From NCBI GenBank assembly GCA_037144255.1, contig JBAWXE010000004.1, forward strand, positions 1 to 64,000: a DNA stretch of 64,000 nt, read 5' to 3'. Source of the DNA: JBAWXE01 sp037144255 (GTDB lineage: Bacteria; Bacteroidota; Bacteroidia; Chitinophagales; Chitinophagaceae). A model generated the notes under the pieces. That model had not been told where the DNA came from. It saw only the letters and a list, made by a program, of their open reading frames with translations, and searched no databases. Shown in pieces: positions 55,577 through 63,160 of this stretch; position 1 is the first letter of the stretch, and the number at the start of each line of letters is the position of its first letter. The position numbers and the translations under genes were made by a program.

Positions 55577-56105
55577 TTATAATTATGTTAAAGCGCTGCA
55601 TATCATCTTTATCGTTACATGGTTCAGTGGTATGTTCTATATAGTAAGGTTGTATATCTATAACAGAGAAGCTAATGATAAAGCAGAACCTGAACGCAGT
55701 ATACTACAAGACCAGTTTCGTATCATGATCAAAAGATTGTGGTTTGGTATTACTTGGCCTTCTGCGGTATTATCTCTTATATTCGGATTATGGATGCTGA
55801 GCCTGTATGGTAGCCTGCCTATGTGGCTGATGATCAAAATGAGTTTTGTGTTGGGATTGTTCATATATCACTTTACACTACACATGATCTATAAACAGCA
55901 GATGGCGGGTAATTTCAAATTCAGCTCGCAGATGCTGCGTATATGGAATGAACTGGCCACCATCTTTCTGGTAGCGATAGTGATGCTGGTAGTAGTAAAA
56001 CAAAATATGAGCTGGGCATGGGGACTAGGTGGGCTGGTAGGGTTTATCATTTTACTGATGAGTGCTATCAAAATATATAAAAGCCTGAGAGGGAAGAAAG
56101 CTTAA
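55569..56105 (+). CDS. hemJ: Protoporphyrinogen IX oxidase, HemJ type
   Basis: A 178-residue inner-membrane protein with four hydrophobic helices. The N-terminus YVKALHIIFIVTWFSGMFYIVRLYIY has the conserved His and is typical of HemJ; a further conserved region is IYHFTLHMIYKQQM. HemJ oxidises protoporphyrinogen IX to protoporphyrin IX, the step before HemH. It completes the heme set in this window and is followed by a strong terminator. Confidence 0.92.
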   Translation: MYNYNYVKALHIIFIVTWFSGMFYIVRLYIYNREANDKAEPERSILQDQFRIMIKRLWFGITWPSAVLSLIFGLWMLSLYGSLPMWLMIKMSFVLGLFIYHFTLHMIYKQQMAGNFKFSSQMLRIWNELATIFLVAIVMLVVVKQNMSWAWGLGGLVGFIILLMSAIKIYKSLRGKKA

Positions 56106-56125
56106 ATAGTAAACAAAAATATCAT

Positions 56126-56164
56126 TGGGGTATTCTGAATCAATTTCGGAGTACCCCAGTTTTA
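56126..56164. terminator. Bidirectional terminator between hemJ and the lipoprotein gene
   Basis: A 14-base stem with a few G-T pairs (TGGGGTATTCTGAA with TTTCGGAGTACCCCA, loop around 56140-56144) lies between two convergent genes. It has GTTTTA after it on the plus strand and ATATTTTTG after it on the minus strand. Confidence 0.85.
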
Positions 56165-56176
56165 TCAAACCAATTG

Positions 56177-56746
56177 TTAAGAACCTACTTTTACAATAGA
56201 ACCATTTTCGGCAATCTTAAATGTGTTTTTATTCGATTTTGAAGTAAGAGAGCCATTGATAATATTACCACTTTCATCCCTTTTATATTCTGCACATGTA
56301 TCCTTTAAATAAACAAAAAGATCTTTTGTAATTGTACATTCTGCCTTACCAAAATAATATTCATCTTCATCACACCCAATTTTAAATAAAGGAAATTTAT
56401 TAATGAGTTTCCCATTGTTATTAAATGTTGCGATAAAATGCATTTGATAATCTCCATAAGTATCAACTAGTAAAAGAGCAATAAACTTATTGTTTTCAAC
56501 AATTTTTCCAGCAACTGCGAGTTTGAAGGAATCTATACAAGCATTAGGAAGATATTTATACAATGGACTACTTGTGTTACTAAATTCAAGATTTCCTAGG
56601 TCTTTACCACATGTATCAGAAAATGGTAATTGAATTACTTTAGTTTTTTGAATAGCTCCATTAAAATTATTTCTATCCGTTGGTGAGCATGAACTAAGTA
56701 TGGTAAACAATAGATTAATCAATAATAAAAGTTGAGATTTCTGCAT
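56177..56746 (-). CDS. Putative lipoprotein of unknown function
   Basis: A 189-residue protein with a lipoprotein signal (LLLLINLLFTILSSC, lipidated Cys near residue 20). The mature part is rich in Asn, Lys and Asp, has six or so Cys, and shows no recognised domain. It stands alone and convergent to hemJ. I cannot name a function. The base composition is more AT-rich than the heme genes, which may mean a recent arrival. Confidence 0.7.
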   Translation of the reverse strand: MQKSQLLLLINLLFTILSSCSPTDRNNFNGAIQKTKVIQLPFSDTCGKDLGNLEFSNTSSPLYKYLPNACIDSFKLAVAGKIVENNKFIALLLVDTYGDYQMHFIATFNNNGKLINKFPLFKIGCDEDEYYFGKAECTITKDLFVYLKDTCAEYKRDESGNIINGSLTSKSNKNTFKIAENGSIVKVGS

Positions 56747-56867
56747 ACTCTAATTTAATAAAAAAATACCGAAGCCTATTTTACAGATTCGGGTGATGAA
56801 ATGACAAGTTTAGGAAAAAAATGAGCTGGCTTCAAAATGATAAGTCATTGATAATTAATTGATTGCA

Positions 56868-56895
56868 GGTTACAGAGGGTTACATTTAGGTTACA
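56868..56895. repeat. Three phased GGTTACA copies
   Basis: GGTTACA occurs at 56868, 56878 and 56889, that is every 10-11 bases, so all copies sit on one face of the helix. They precede the first REP-like hairpin. Confidence 0.7.
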
Positions 56896-56904
56896 CGAAG
56901 GCGG

Positions 56905-56924
56905 ATTGCAAAGGCTCAGGAGAT
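56905..56924. repeat. Direct repeat, copy 1
   Basis: ATTGCAAAGGCTCAGGAGAT at 56905-56924 recurs with one mismatch as ATTGCATAGGCTCAGGAGAT at 57030-57049. Each copy leads straight into a hairpin with a TCAAG loop, so the unit is duplicated on both sides of the TTACCGA array. Confidence 0.75.
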
Positions 56925-56943
56925 TGCGGGTCAAGCCCGCAAT
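56923..56943. repeat. REP-like hairpin A
   Basis: Arms ATTGCGGG and CCCGCAAT (8 bases) enclose the loop TCAAG. It has no T-tract, is followed by GAC, and has the look of a dispersed palindromic repeat. Confidence 0.65.
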
Positions 56944-56955
56944 GACAGCATTTTT

Positions 56956-57026
56956 TTACCGATTGTTACCGAAAATTACCGATTCGTTTCCGGTTTATTA
57001 CCGATTATTTACCGAATCATTACCGA
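56956..57026. repeat. Seven helically phased TTACCGA units
   Basis: TTACCGA starts at 56956, 56966, 56976, 56998, 57009 and 57020, with a degenerate copy TTTCCGG at 56987. The spacings are 10, 10, 11, 11, 11 and 11 bases, close to the DNA helical repeat. It lies between the two hairpins. Confidence 0.85.
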
Positions 57027-57029
57027 CGA

Positions 57030-57049
57030 ATTGCATAGGCTCAGGAGAT
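57030..57049. repeat. Direct repeat, copy 2
   Basis: Second copy of the 20-base unit at 56905, one base different. It is followed closely by hairpin B. Confidence 0.75.
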
Positions 57050-57054
57050 CTCTT

Positions 57055-57071
57055 CCCGAATCAAGTTCGGG
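57055..57071. repeat. REP-like hairpin B
   Basis: Arms CCCGAA and TTCGGG (6 bases) around the loop TCAAG, the same loop as hairpin A, with GGATGAC downstream. Same orientation as hairpin A. Confidence 0.6.
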
Positions 57072-57218
57072 ATCGGATGACGACCTTGATTGGGTATAAA
57101 GATACGAAATGGGGGTAGGGTGTTCCAAATTTTCGTGCACATTTTTGATAAGATCAAGTGTTAAAATTTGAGGAATTTGCCAACAATTTTTTGTGGTGAA
57201 TGTAATACTATTACCTTT

Positions 57219-57236
57219 ACTGACTGTTTAGTCAGT
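57219..57236. promoter_or_regulatory. Probable TetR-family operator
   Basis: ACTGACT and AGTCAGT form a perfect dyad around GTTT, 9 bases before the hydrolase start. The position would block transcription or translation start. The TetR gene two reading frames downstream in the same unit makes an autoregulated operon likely. That the TetR protein binds here is inferred. Confidence 0.75.
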
Positions 57237-57244
57237 CGAACCAT

Positions 57245-58342
57245 ATGTACCTACTACTTTCTATTATCGTATTATTTGTTGTTGCTGTATATGTATTCAT
57301 GCAACAAGCCCAGTTTGGTAAAAAACCAAGTGGGGAGAGATTGGTGAGAATGCAAAACTCTCCACATTACAGAGATGGGGCTTTCCAGAATATGAGCATT
57401 ACTCCCAGCCTGACAGAAGGAGCGAGTTATTATTCTGTGCTGAAGGAATTCCTGTTTACAAAGAAGGAGCGGAAGAAACCTATAGAAGCATTGCCCTCTG
57501 TAAAAACAGATCTGCTGAACCTGAACCCGAGTGAAGATGTGTTGGTATGGTTTGGGCATTCATCTTACTTTATGCAAGTAGATGGGAAGAAGATATTGGT
57601 AGACCCTGTATTCAGCGGTTCTGCATCACCATTGCCTAATGGTACCAAGGCTTTCAAAGGAGCAGATATCTATACAACAGATGATATGCCTGAGATAGAT
57701 CACTTATTCATATCGCATGACCATTGGGACCATCTGGACTATACAACCATTAAGAAACTATTACCCAAGGTAAAAAATGTGGTATGCGGACTAGGGGTGG
57801 GTGCGCATCTGGAACATTGGGGATATGATGCCAACATCATTGTAGAAATGGACTGGCATGAAGAAGTAATACTGAATGATGGTTTTAGGGTGAAGGCGTA
57901 TACAGGCAGGCATTTTTCGGGTAGAGGATTTAAAAGAAACGGAACGCTGTGGTGCTCCTACCTGCTGCAAACACCGACAATGAAGATATTCATAGGTGGG
58001 GATAGTGGCTATGATAGCCATTTTGCAGAGATAGGTAAACAGCATGGACCCATAGATATAGCGATACTGGAAAACGGACAGTATGACAAGGCATGGAGAT
58101 ATATACATATGCTGCCGGAAGAGATACTACAAGCTGCGAAGGAACTGAATGCACAAAGGATATTCCCGGTGCACTCCTCTAAATTCTCACTGAGCAATCA
58201 TGCGTGGGATGAACCACTGAAGAAGATAACAGAGAATAATAAAAAGGAACAACTGGCTGTGATAACCCCTATGATAGGTGAGGCCGTGAGACTGAAAGAT
58301 AGTACACAACAATTCAGCAACTGGTGGGAAGGCGTACAATAA
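57245..58342 (+). CDS. Metallo-beta-lactamase-fold hydrolase, NAPE-PLD/UlaG-like
   Basis: A 365-residue protein with an N-terminal membrane helix (LLLSIIVLFVVAVYVFMQQ). The metal motif FISHDHWDHLDYTT (HxHxDH) lies near residue 155, after VWFGHSSYFMQVDGKKILVDPVFS. Further metal ligands are in YTGRHFSGRG and IFIGGDSGYDSHF, with a late His in RIFPVHSSKF. The pattern fits the phospholipase-D-like MBL group, such as NAPE-PLD. The true substrate is unknown. It forms an operon with the TetR gene 10 bases downstream. Confidence 0.85.
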   Translation: MYLLLSIIVLFVVAVYVFMQQAQFGKKPSGERLVRMQNSPHYRDGAFQNMSITPSLTEGASYYSVLKEFLFTKKERKKPIEALPSVKTDLLNLNPSEDVLVWFGHSSYFMQVDGKKILVDPVFSGSASPLPNGTKAFKGADIYTTDDMPEIDHLFISHDHWDHLDYTTIKKLLPKVKNVVCGLGVGAHLEHWGYDANIIVEMDWHEEVILNDGFRVKAYTGRHFSGRGFKRNGTLWCSYLLQTPTMKIFIGGDSGYDSHFAEIGKQHGPIDIAILENGQYDKAWRYIHMLPEEILQAAKELNAQRIFPVHSSKFSLSNHAWDEPLKKITENNKKEQLAVITPMIGEAVRLKDSTQQFSNWWEGVQ

Positions 58343-58352
58343 ACACAAGGCT

Positions 58353-58916
58353 ATGGATAAGAAACAACTGATACTGGATGCTGCGCTGAAACTGTTTGTA
58401 GAATATGGGTTTCATAATACCCCTACCAGCAAGATAGCCAAGGAAGCAGGTGTGGCGAATGGAACACTATTCTATTTCTACCCTACCAAAGATGAGCTGG
58501 TAAAGGCATTGTATATAGACATCAAAAGCCGAATGACAGCGTGTATGTATGAAAACATACAAACAGGCAGCTCGCTAAGGGACATCATGAAGCAATATTA
58601 TAGCTCATCGTTACAATGGACATTGGCACATGCAACAGAGTTTCGCTTTGTAGAGCAGTTCAACACATCGGCCTACCTGAAACAAATAGCAGCAGAGGAA
58701 GTGAAGAAACATATGCAGCCTGCCATGGACCTGATAAGCAAGGGCATTAAAGACAAGGTGCTGAAACCTATGGATGTGGATATGCTCTTTACCCTGATAG
58801 GCGGGCATACTTTTGGCGTGAACCAATACCTAGTGAGTAAACAATTCTCCAAAGCCAAACAAACACAGGTAATAGAGGAGACTTTTGAAATGCTGTGGGG
58901 AATGATAAAGAATTGA
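58353..58916 (+). CDS. TetR/AcrR-family transcriptional regulator
   Basis: A 187-residue regulator. The N-terminal helix-turn-helix is classical: ILDAALKLFVEYGFHNTPTSKIAKEAGVANGTLFYFYPTKDELV. The C-terminal ligand-binding part is variable. It is probably the repressor of the operon, acting at the dyad upstream of the hydrolase gene. The inducer is unknown; a lipid-like molecule would fit the hydrolase. Confidence 0.9.
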   Translation: MDKKQLILDAALKLFVEYGFHNTPTSKIAKEAGVANGTLFYFYPTKDELVKALYIDIKSRMTACMYENIQTGSSLRDIMKQYYSSSLQWTLAHATEFRFVEQFNTSAYLKQIAAEEVKKHMQPAMDLISKGIKDKVLKPMDVDMLFTLIGGHTFGVNQYLVSKQFSKAKQTQVIEETFEMLWGMIKN

Positions 58917-59004
58917 GAATTAGTCAGAACTAGTATTAATTAGTATTTTAGAGAACAATGTGCCTAGTTAATTATGCTTGTCGAATCTAAACCTAGTATA
59001 ACTT

Positions 59005-59733
59005 ATGCAAAACACAATTGAGACAAAAGAGGAAAAATACCATGCACTAGTTCAATCTTTTAAAACACATGTCTTTTCTGATGAAAAATCATGGGTAAAT
59101 CCATATAGTATTGATGGTTTTGATTCTTATTGTAAAGAGAAAGGTGTTAACAAGTGTGAGGTGTTAAATCCTTGGAATTTATGGCAAGGGAACCTTAACG
59201 CTGATATTCTTGTAATTGGTCAAGATTGGGGAAATAAATCAGAACTAGAAAATCTTATTAAAACATCAAAAGAAAAGTCAAATAATACAAACAATAAAAT
59301 AATTGAATTTATTAAAATATTAGGGTATGAGATTTCTCAACCTTATAAAACAGATAACCAAACAAAAAATCGTCTTTTCTTCACTAATGCAATTTTAGGA
59401 ATTAGAACTGGAGCTAAAAGTGGATCATTAACTAGCTCCCAGAAAAAATGTCATAAGGAAACATGGTTCTATTTATATTCACTCATTCAAATTATCCAGC
59501 CAAAATGCATTATTGCAATTGGAGGAGATACTTATGAAATCATTAAGTATATTTTTCCATTACAGAATTATAATACATTTCCTGAAGTTGTTGAAAATAA
59601 CGGAAAACATAATAAAATATTAGGGTCAGATTTCTACGCTGTTTATCATCCCCAATCTTGGTCCAAACACAGAACTAAAGAGGAACAATTGAGCGACTGG
59701 AAAGAGATTGCACAATTGATGAAAAATAAATAG
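59005..59733 (+). CDS. Uracil-DNA-glycosylase-superfamily protein
   Basis: A 242-residue protein. ADILVIGQDWGNKSELE has the first motif pattern of the UDG superfamily, FFTNAILGIRTG the next conserved strand, IIAIGGDTYEII the central strand, and AVYHPQSWSKHR the His-containing late motif (HPxS-like). It could excise uracil or other damaged bases. Members of this group also occur as stand-alone genes of unknown target. The DNA is more AT-rich than its neighbours. It is convergent with the downstream hypothetical gene. Confidence 0.65.
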   Translation: MQNTIETKEEKYHALVQSFKTHVFSDEKSWVNPYSIDGFDSYCKEKGVNKCEVLNPWNLWQGNLNADILVIGQDWGNKSELENLIKTSKEKSNNTNNKIIEFIKILGYEISQPYKTDNQTKNRLFFTNAILGIRTGAKSGSLTSSQKKCHKETWFYLYSLIQIIQPKCIIAIGGDTYEIIKYIFPLQNYNTFPEVVENNGKHNKILGSDFYAVYHPQSWSKHRTKEEQLSDWKEIAQLMKNK

Positions 59734-59753
59734 TAAAGCAATTTATCCACCCC

Positions 59754-60140
59754 TTACTTCTTCCAGTACCATTCATCGGCCTTAGGGGCAGATTCCTGTT
59801 GTTTCCAGTAAGCTGAAGTGACTACCTGTCCACGTTCTGTTTTCAGTTCTCTGTTAAAGACCGCATTGGTAGGACTGAAGGTAACATCTGTAACACCTAC
59901 CGTAAATGTTTCGGGAGGAGGAGGCGGAGCTTCTACTACAGCATCGGGATTCTCGGGATTGGGTGCAGCAGGCTTAGCAGCTGTTTTAGGTGGAGGGCTT
60001 TTGACCACTACCACTTTAAAACCATTATGTTCTAATAATCGTTTCAGAAAATCAACACGTTGCGGAGTACAATTCTTCTCCACTATAGCGCATTTTATAT
60101 CTTCCAGATCTTCAAATGCATGATTAGGATTGAGTGCCAT
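59754..60140 (-). CDS. Proline/alanine-rich conserved hypothetical protein
   Basis: A 128-residue cytoplasmic protein without signal or membrane segment. It has a short N-terminal region (HAFEDLEDIKCAIVEKNC, then RVDFLKRLLEHNGFKVVVV), a Pro/Ala-rich linker at about 49-76 (PPPKTAAKPAAPNPENPD, EAPPPPPETF), and a C-terminal region (VTDVTFSPTNAVFNRELKT). I do not recognise a family. It lies 4 bases after nuoN, so it is likely made with the complex I operon; a role there is only a guess. Confidence 0.7.
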   Translation of the reverse strand: MALNPNHAFEDLEDIKCAIVEKNCTPQRVDFLKRLLEHNGFKVVVVKSPPPKTAAKPAAPNPENPDAVVEAPPPPPETFTVGVTDVTFSPTNAVFNRELKTERGQVVTSAYWKQQESAPKADEWYWKK

Positions 60141-60144
60141 AATA

Positions 60145-61557
60145 TTATTTTCCGATCATTGAATTAATGTATTCGAATAAGCCTGTGGTAAAACCGGTAC
60201 ATACTATACCTATCATACATACTGCCAAGGCTATTCTGAGAGAGTTACTGCTTTGTATCTTAACAATAGGGGTATCGTTCTGGTCGATAAAAATAGCCTT
60301 CACCACACGCAGATAATAGTAAAGTGATGCTACCATATTGAGTACTGCTATGGTAACCAGTATATAATTGCCTTTAGCTGCACCTGCTGAAACGAGGAAC
60401 ATCTTTCCAAAGAAACCTGCTGTAGGTGGTATACCAGCCAGTGAGAATAATGATATGGCCAATACCCAGCCAGCCATCTTGTTATTGGTATAGAAGCCCT
60501 TATAGTCGCTGATATTCTCCTTGCCTGTATGTGCAGACACCATGGATACGACACCGAATGCACCAAGATTAGAGAAAGTATAAATGATGAGGAAGTAGAT
60601 AGATGATGATGCACCCATACCTGTACCTGATGACAGGCCTAAGAGTATATAACCCACCTGTGCAATGGATGAGAAAGCAAGGAAACGCTTGATATTGTTC
60701 TGCCTGATAGCAAATAGATTACCTATAGTAATAGTGATGGCAATAGTAAGGAATAACATATTGTACCACATACCTGCGAATTTTTGGAACAAGGAGAACA
60801 TTACTGTAGTGAATATGAAAACGATAGACGCCTTAGAGATAACTGAGAGGTAAGCGGTTACTGACACAGGAGCACCTTCGTACACATCGGCTGTCCATAG
60901 ATGGAAAGGCACCGCGGATAGCTTAAAGGCAAAACCGGCAAATACGAATATGAATGAGAGAATCTGTAAATGGCTGCCGGCATTGAGCATAGGGGCCATT
61001 TCGTTAAAATTGAGCGTGCCTGTAACACCGTATAACATAGAGATACCAAAGAGCATGATACCCGAAGCGAATGCCGATGAAAGGATCATTTTAGCAGCTG
61101 CCTCAGAGGATTTTTTCTTTTCGGTATCGATGTTCACGAGGGCTGCCAATGGTATAGACGATAGTTCCAGACCTAAATAGAACATCAGCAGATTGTTACT
61201 GGATATCATATAGAACATACCCAATAATGTGCAAAGCAGTAGTACGTAAAACTCTATGAGATGCCTGTGATTCTTGAGCCAATCGAAAGCTTGCAGAGAT
61301 ATGATGAGGGTACCGAAGTTGAGTATATTCTTTTCCAGAGCCAGTACATTATTGGTATGATACATACCATTGAACAGGTCGCCAGTCTGATTGAACAGAA
61401 AACCGAAAACGAAATTGAGTAGCAAGACGAAGTTGATAAAGTTCAGCAGCGAAGTGCCTTTGATACCATTATCCTGCACCTTGATAATTAGGAGCAAAAA
61501 GATGATGAGCATTAAGCTCAGCTCCGATTTCATTAAGATAAAAAAATCAATACCCAT
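60145..61557 (-). CDS. nuoN: NADH-quinone oxidoreductase subunit N
   Basis: A 470-residue membrane subunit with about 14 hydrophobic segments, one of the three antiporter-like proton channels of complex I. Recognisable parts are FYLGLELSSIPLAALVNI, FKLSAVPFHLWTADVYEGAP (Lys and His of the channel axis), and LFSLAGIPPTAGFFGKMFL. It follows nuoM after 48 bases. Confidence 0.95.
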   Translation of the reverse strand: MGIDFFILMKSELSLMLIIFLLLIIKVQDNGIKGTSLLNFINFVLLLNFVFGFLFNQTGDLFNGMYHTNNVLALEKNILNFGTLIISLQAFDWLKNHRHLIEFYVLLLCTLLGMFYMISSNNLLMFYLGLELSSIPLAALVNIDTEKKKSSEAAAKMILSSAFASGIMLFGISMLYGVTGTLNFNEMAPMLNAGSHLQILSFIFVFAGFAFKLSAVPFHLWTADVYEGAPVSVTAYLSVISKASIVFIFTTVMFSLFQKFAGMWYNMLFLTIAITITIGNLFAIRQNNIKRFLAFSSIAQVGYILLGLSSGTGMGASSSIYFLIIYTFSNLGAFGVVSMVSAHTGKENISDYKGFYTNNKMAGWVLAISLFSLAGIPPTAGFFGKMFLVSAGAAKGNYILVTIAVLNMVASLYYYLRVVKAIFIDQNDTPIVKIQSSNSLRIALAVCMIGIVCTGFTTGLFEYINSMIGK

Positions 61558-61605
61558 ATATAAGTTCTTTCTCCCATCAATATGAAAGGAGTATTGTTAC
61601 TGTCA

Positions 61606-63111
61606 TTATTTAGCTACTATCACTCTGGTCAGGTTATCGAAGATCAGTTGTGCATCCGGAGCAACCAGATTGTACAACCAAAACGGTGCGATACCTATGG
61701 CCAAGATGGCTATCATTAGAGTGGCCGAAGCCAGTTTCTCATTCCAAGTAGCATCTTTGAAACCCTTGAATTCTTCTGACTTCAAAGGCCCCATTACAGA
61801 TTGCCCAGCTGCACGTAATATATATACTGCTGTGACCACTATAGAGGCACAAGCCAATACAGTAGCTACACGATTGAATGTTTCGGGACGCTGCCATGCA
61901 CCCATAAATACGGTCATCTCTGCCACGAAACCACTGAGGCCGGGTAAACCGAGTGAGCACAGACCTGCTATGATGTATATGGTACCTATAAATGGTATGG
62001 TCTTGAGTAAGCCCCCCAGCTGCGCTACCTGACGGGTATGTGTGCGCTCGTATATCATGCCAATGGCAGCGAAGAAAAGGGCTGTCATAACACCATGTGA
62101 TACCATTTGCATGACTGCACCTACAATGGCTGTTTTGGTAAGCATACCTATACCCAACAGTACAAAACCACAATGGCTGACAGAAGAATATGCGTTGATA
62201 TACTTAAGGTCTGTCTGCATGAGTGTGGCAAATGCACCATATATGATAGCCGCTGTAGATAAGAGTATGATGATCCAAGAATATTCGTGTGCGGCCTCGG
62301 GCATGAGGTAAGTAGCTACCCTTAGGCAACCATAGCCACCCAATTTCATAGAGATACCGGCGAGGAACATAGACGCTGCTGTAGGTGCCGATGAGTGACC
62401 ATCGGGTGCCCAAGTATGAAAAGGGAACATGGCAGTGAATACCCCAAAGCCTACGAACATAAGCGGGAATATGAAACGCTGTGCCTCTATAGGTATATGT
62501 AAATGTGATATTTTGATGAGATCGAAAGTATGACCTGTCTCTGTATAGGTATTGAAATACAGACATAAAAGGCCTACCAATACCAATGCAGAACCAGCCA
62601 TGAGCATCAGTGCCAGTTTCATAGCACTGTATTCTTTCTTGCCACTACCCCAAATACCTATCAGTAAGAACTTAGGTATCACCGCTACTTCTAAGAAGAA
62701 GAACATGGTAAACAGATCGAGAGATATAAAGAAACCGTATGCACCCAAGCTGAGAAGTAATAAAAGGAAAAAGAATTCTTTAGTGAGCTTTTCGATCTTC
62801 CATGATATGAGTATACCCGTGACCACCACAAAAGCTGTAAGCATGATCATAGCTACTGATATGCCATCTACCCCTACATAGTATTCTATGTTCATAGATG
62901 GGAACCATGTATGCTTGTATTCGTAGAGCATCTGATTGGTATTACCAGCCGCTCTGTCGCTCATATAAGAAAGCATAGTACTAGTGGCCAGCCCCAGTTG
63001 TATGAGCGAGCCTATAAAGGCGGTCCACCTTACCTGCGATGCATTGCTGCATAGCAGTACAACTACAGCTGTAAGCAGTGGGACCAAAAGGAGTATTGAT
63101 AAATTGACCAT
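61606..63111 (-). CDS. nuoM: NADH-quinone oxidoreductase subunit M
   Basis: A 501-residue membrane subunit of complex I, homologous to subunit N and L. Signatures: VGVDGISVAMIMLTAF, FFFLEVAVIPKFLLIGIWG (the conserved Glu in helix 5), FPFHTWAPDGHSSAPTAASMFLAGISMKLGGYG, AYSSVSHCGFVLLGI, and SLGLPGLSGFVAEM. It lies 49 bases after nuoL. Confidence 0.96.
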   Translation of the reverse strand: MVNLSILLLVPLLTAVVVLLCSNASQVRWTAFIGSLIQLGLATSTMLSYMSDRAAGNTNQMLYEYKHTWFPSMNIEYYVGVDGISVAMIMLTAFVVVTGILISWKIEKLTKEFFFLLLLLSLGAYGFFISLDLFTMFFFLEVAVIPKFLLIGIWGSGKKEYSAMKLALMLMAGSALVLVGLLCLYFNTYTETGHTFDLIKISHLHIPIEAQRFIFPLMFVGFGVFTAMFPFHTWAPDGHSSAPTAASMFLAGISMKLGGYGCLRVATYLMPEAAHEYSWIIILLSTAAIIYGAFATLMQTDLKYINAYSSVSHCGFVLLGIGMLTKTAIVGAVMQMVSHGVMTALFFAAIGMIYERTHTRQVAQLGGLLKTIPFIGTIYIIAGLCSLGLPGLSGFVAEMTVFMGAWQRPETFNRVATVLACASIVVTAVYILRAAGQSVMGPLKSEEFKGFKDATWNEKLASATLMIAILAIGIAPFWLYNLVAPDAQLIFDNLTRVIVAK

Positions 63112-63160
63112 TACCTATGATTCATTTAACTTTCGTTAGTCTTGATATACAGGCAAAAAA

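Larger units (their letters stand above)
56747..57244. other. Intergenic region with phased repeats and REP-like hairpins
   Basis: About 500 bases without a credible gene. They contain three GGTTACA and seven TTACCGA-type copies, a nearly repeated 20-mer, two hairpins with the same TCAAG loop, and a TetR-like operator next to the hydrolase gene. The parts are listed separately. Confidence 0.75.

Noticed and set aside
56956..57026. CRISPR-like array
   Set aside because: The repeated unit is only 7 bases and the intervals are 3-4 bases, with no spacers or cas genes.
56906..57118. 70-residue plus-strand open frame across the repeats
   Set aside because: It reads through the REP-like hairpins and the TTACCGA array; the apparent peptide is a product of the repeats.
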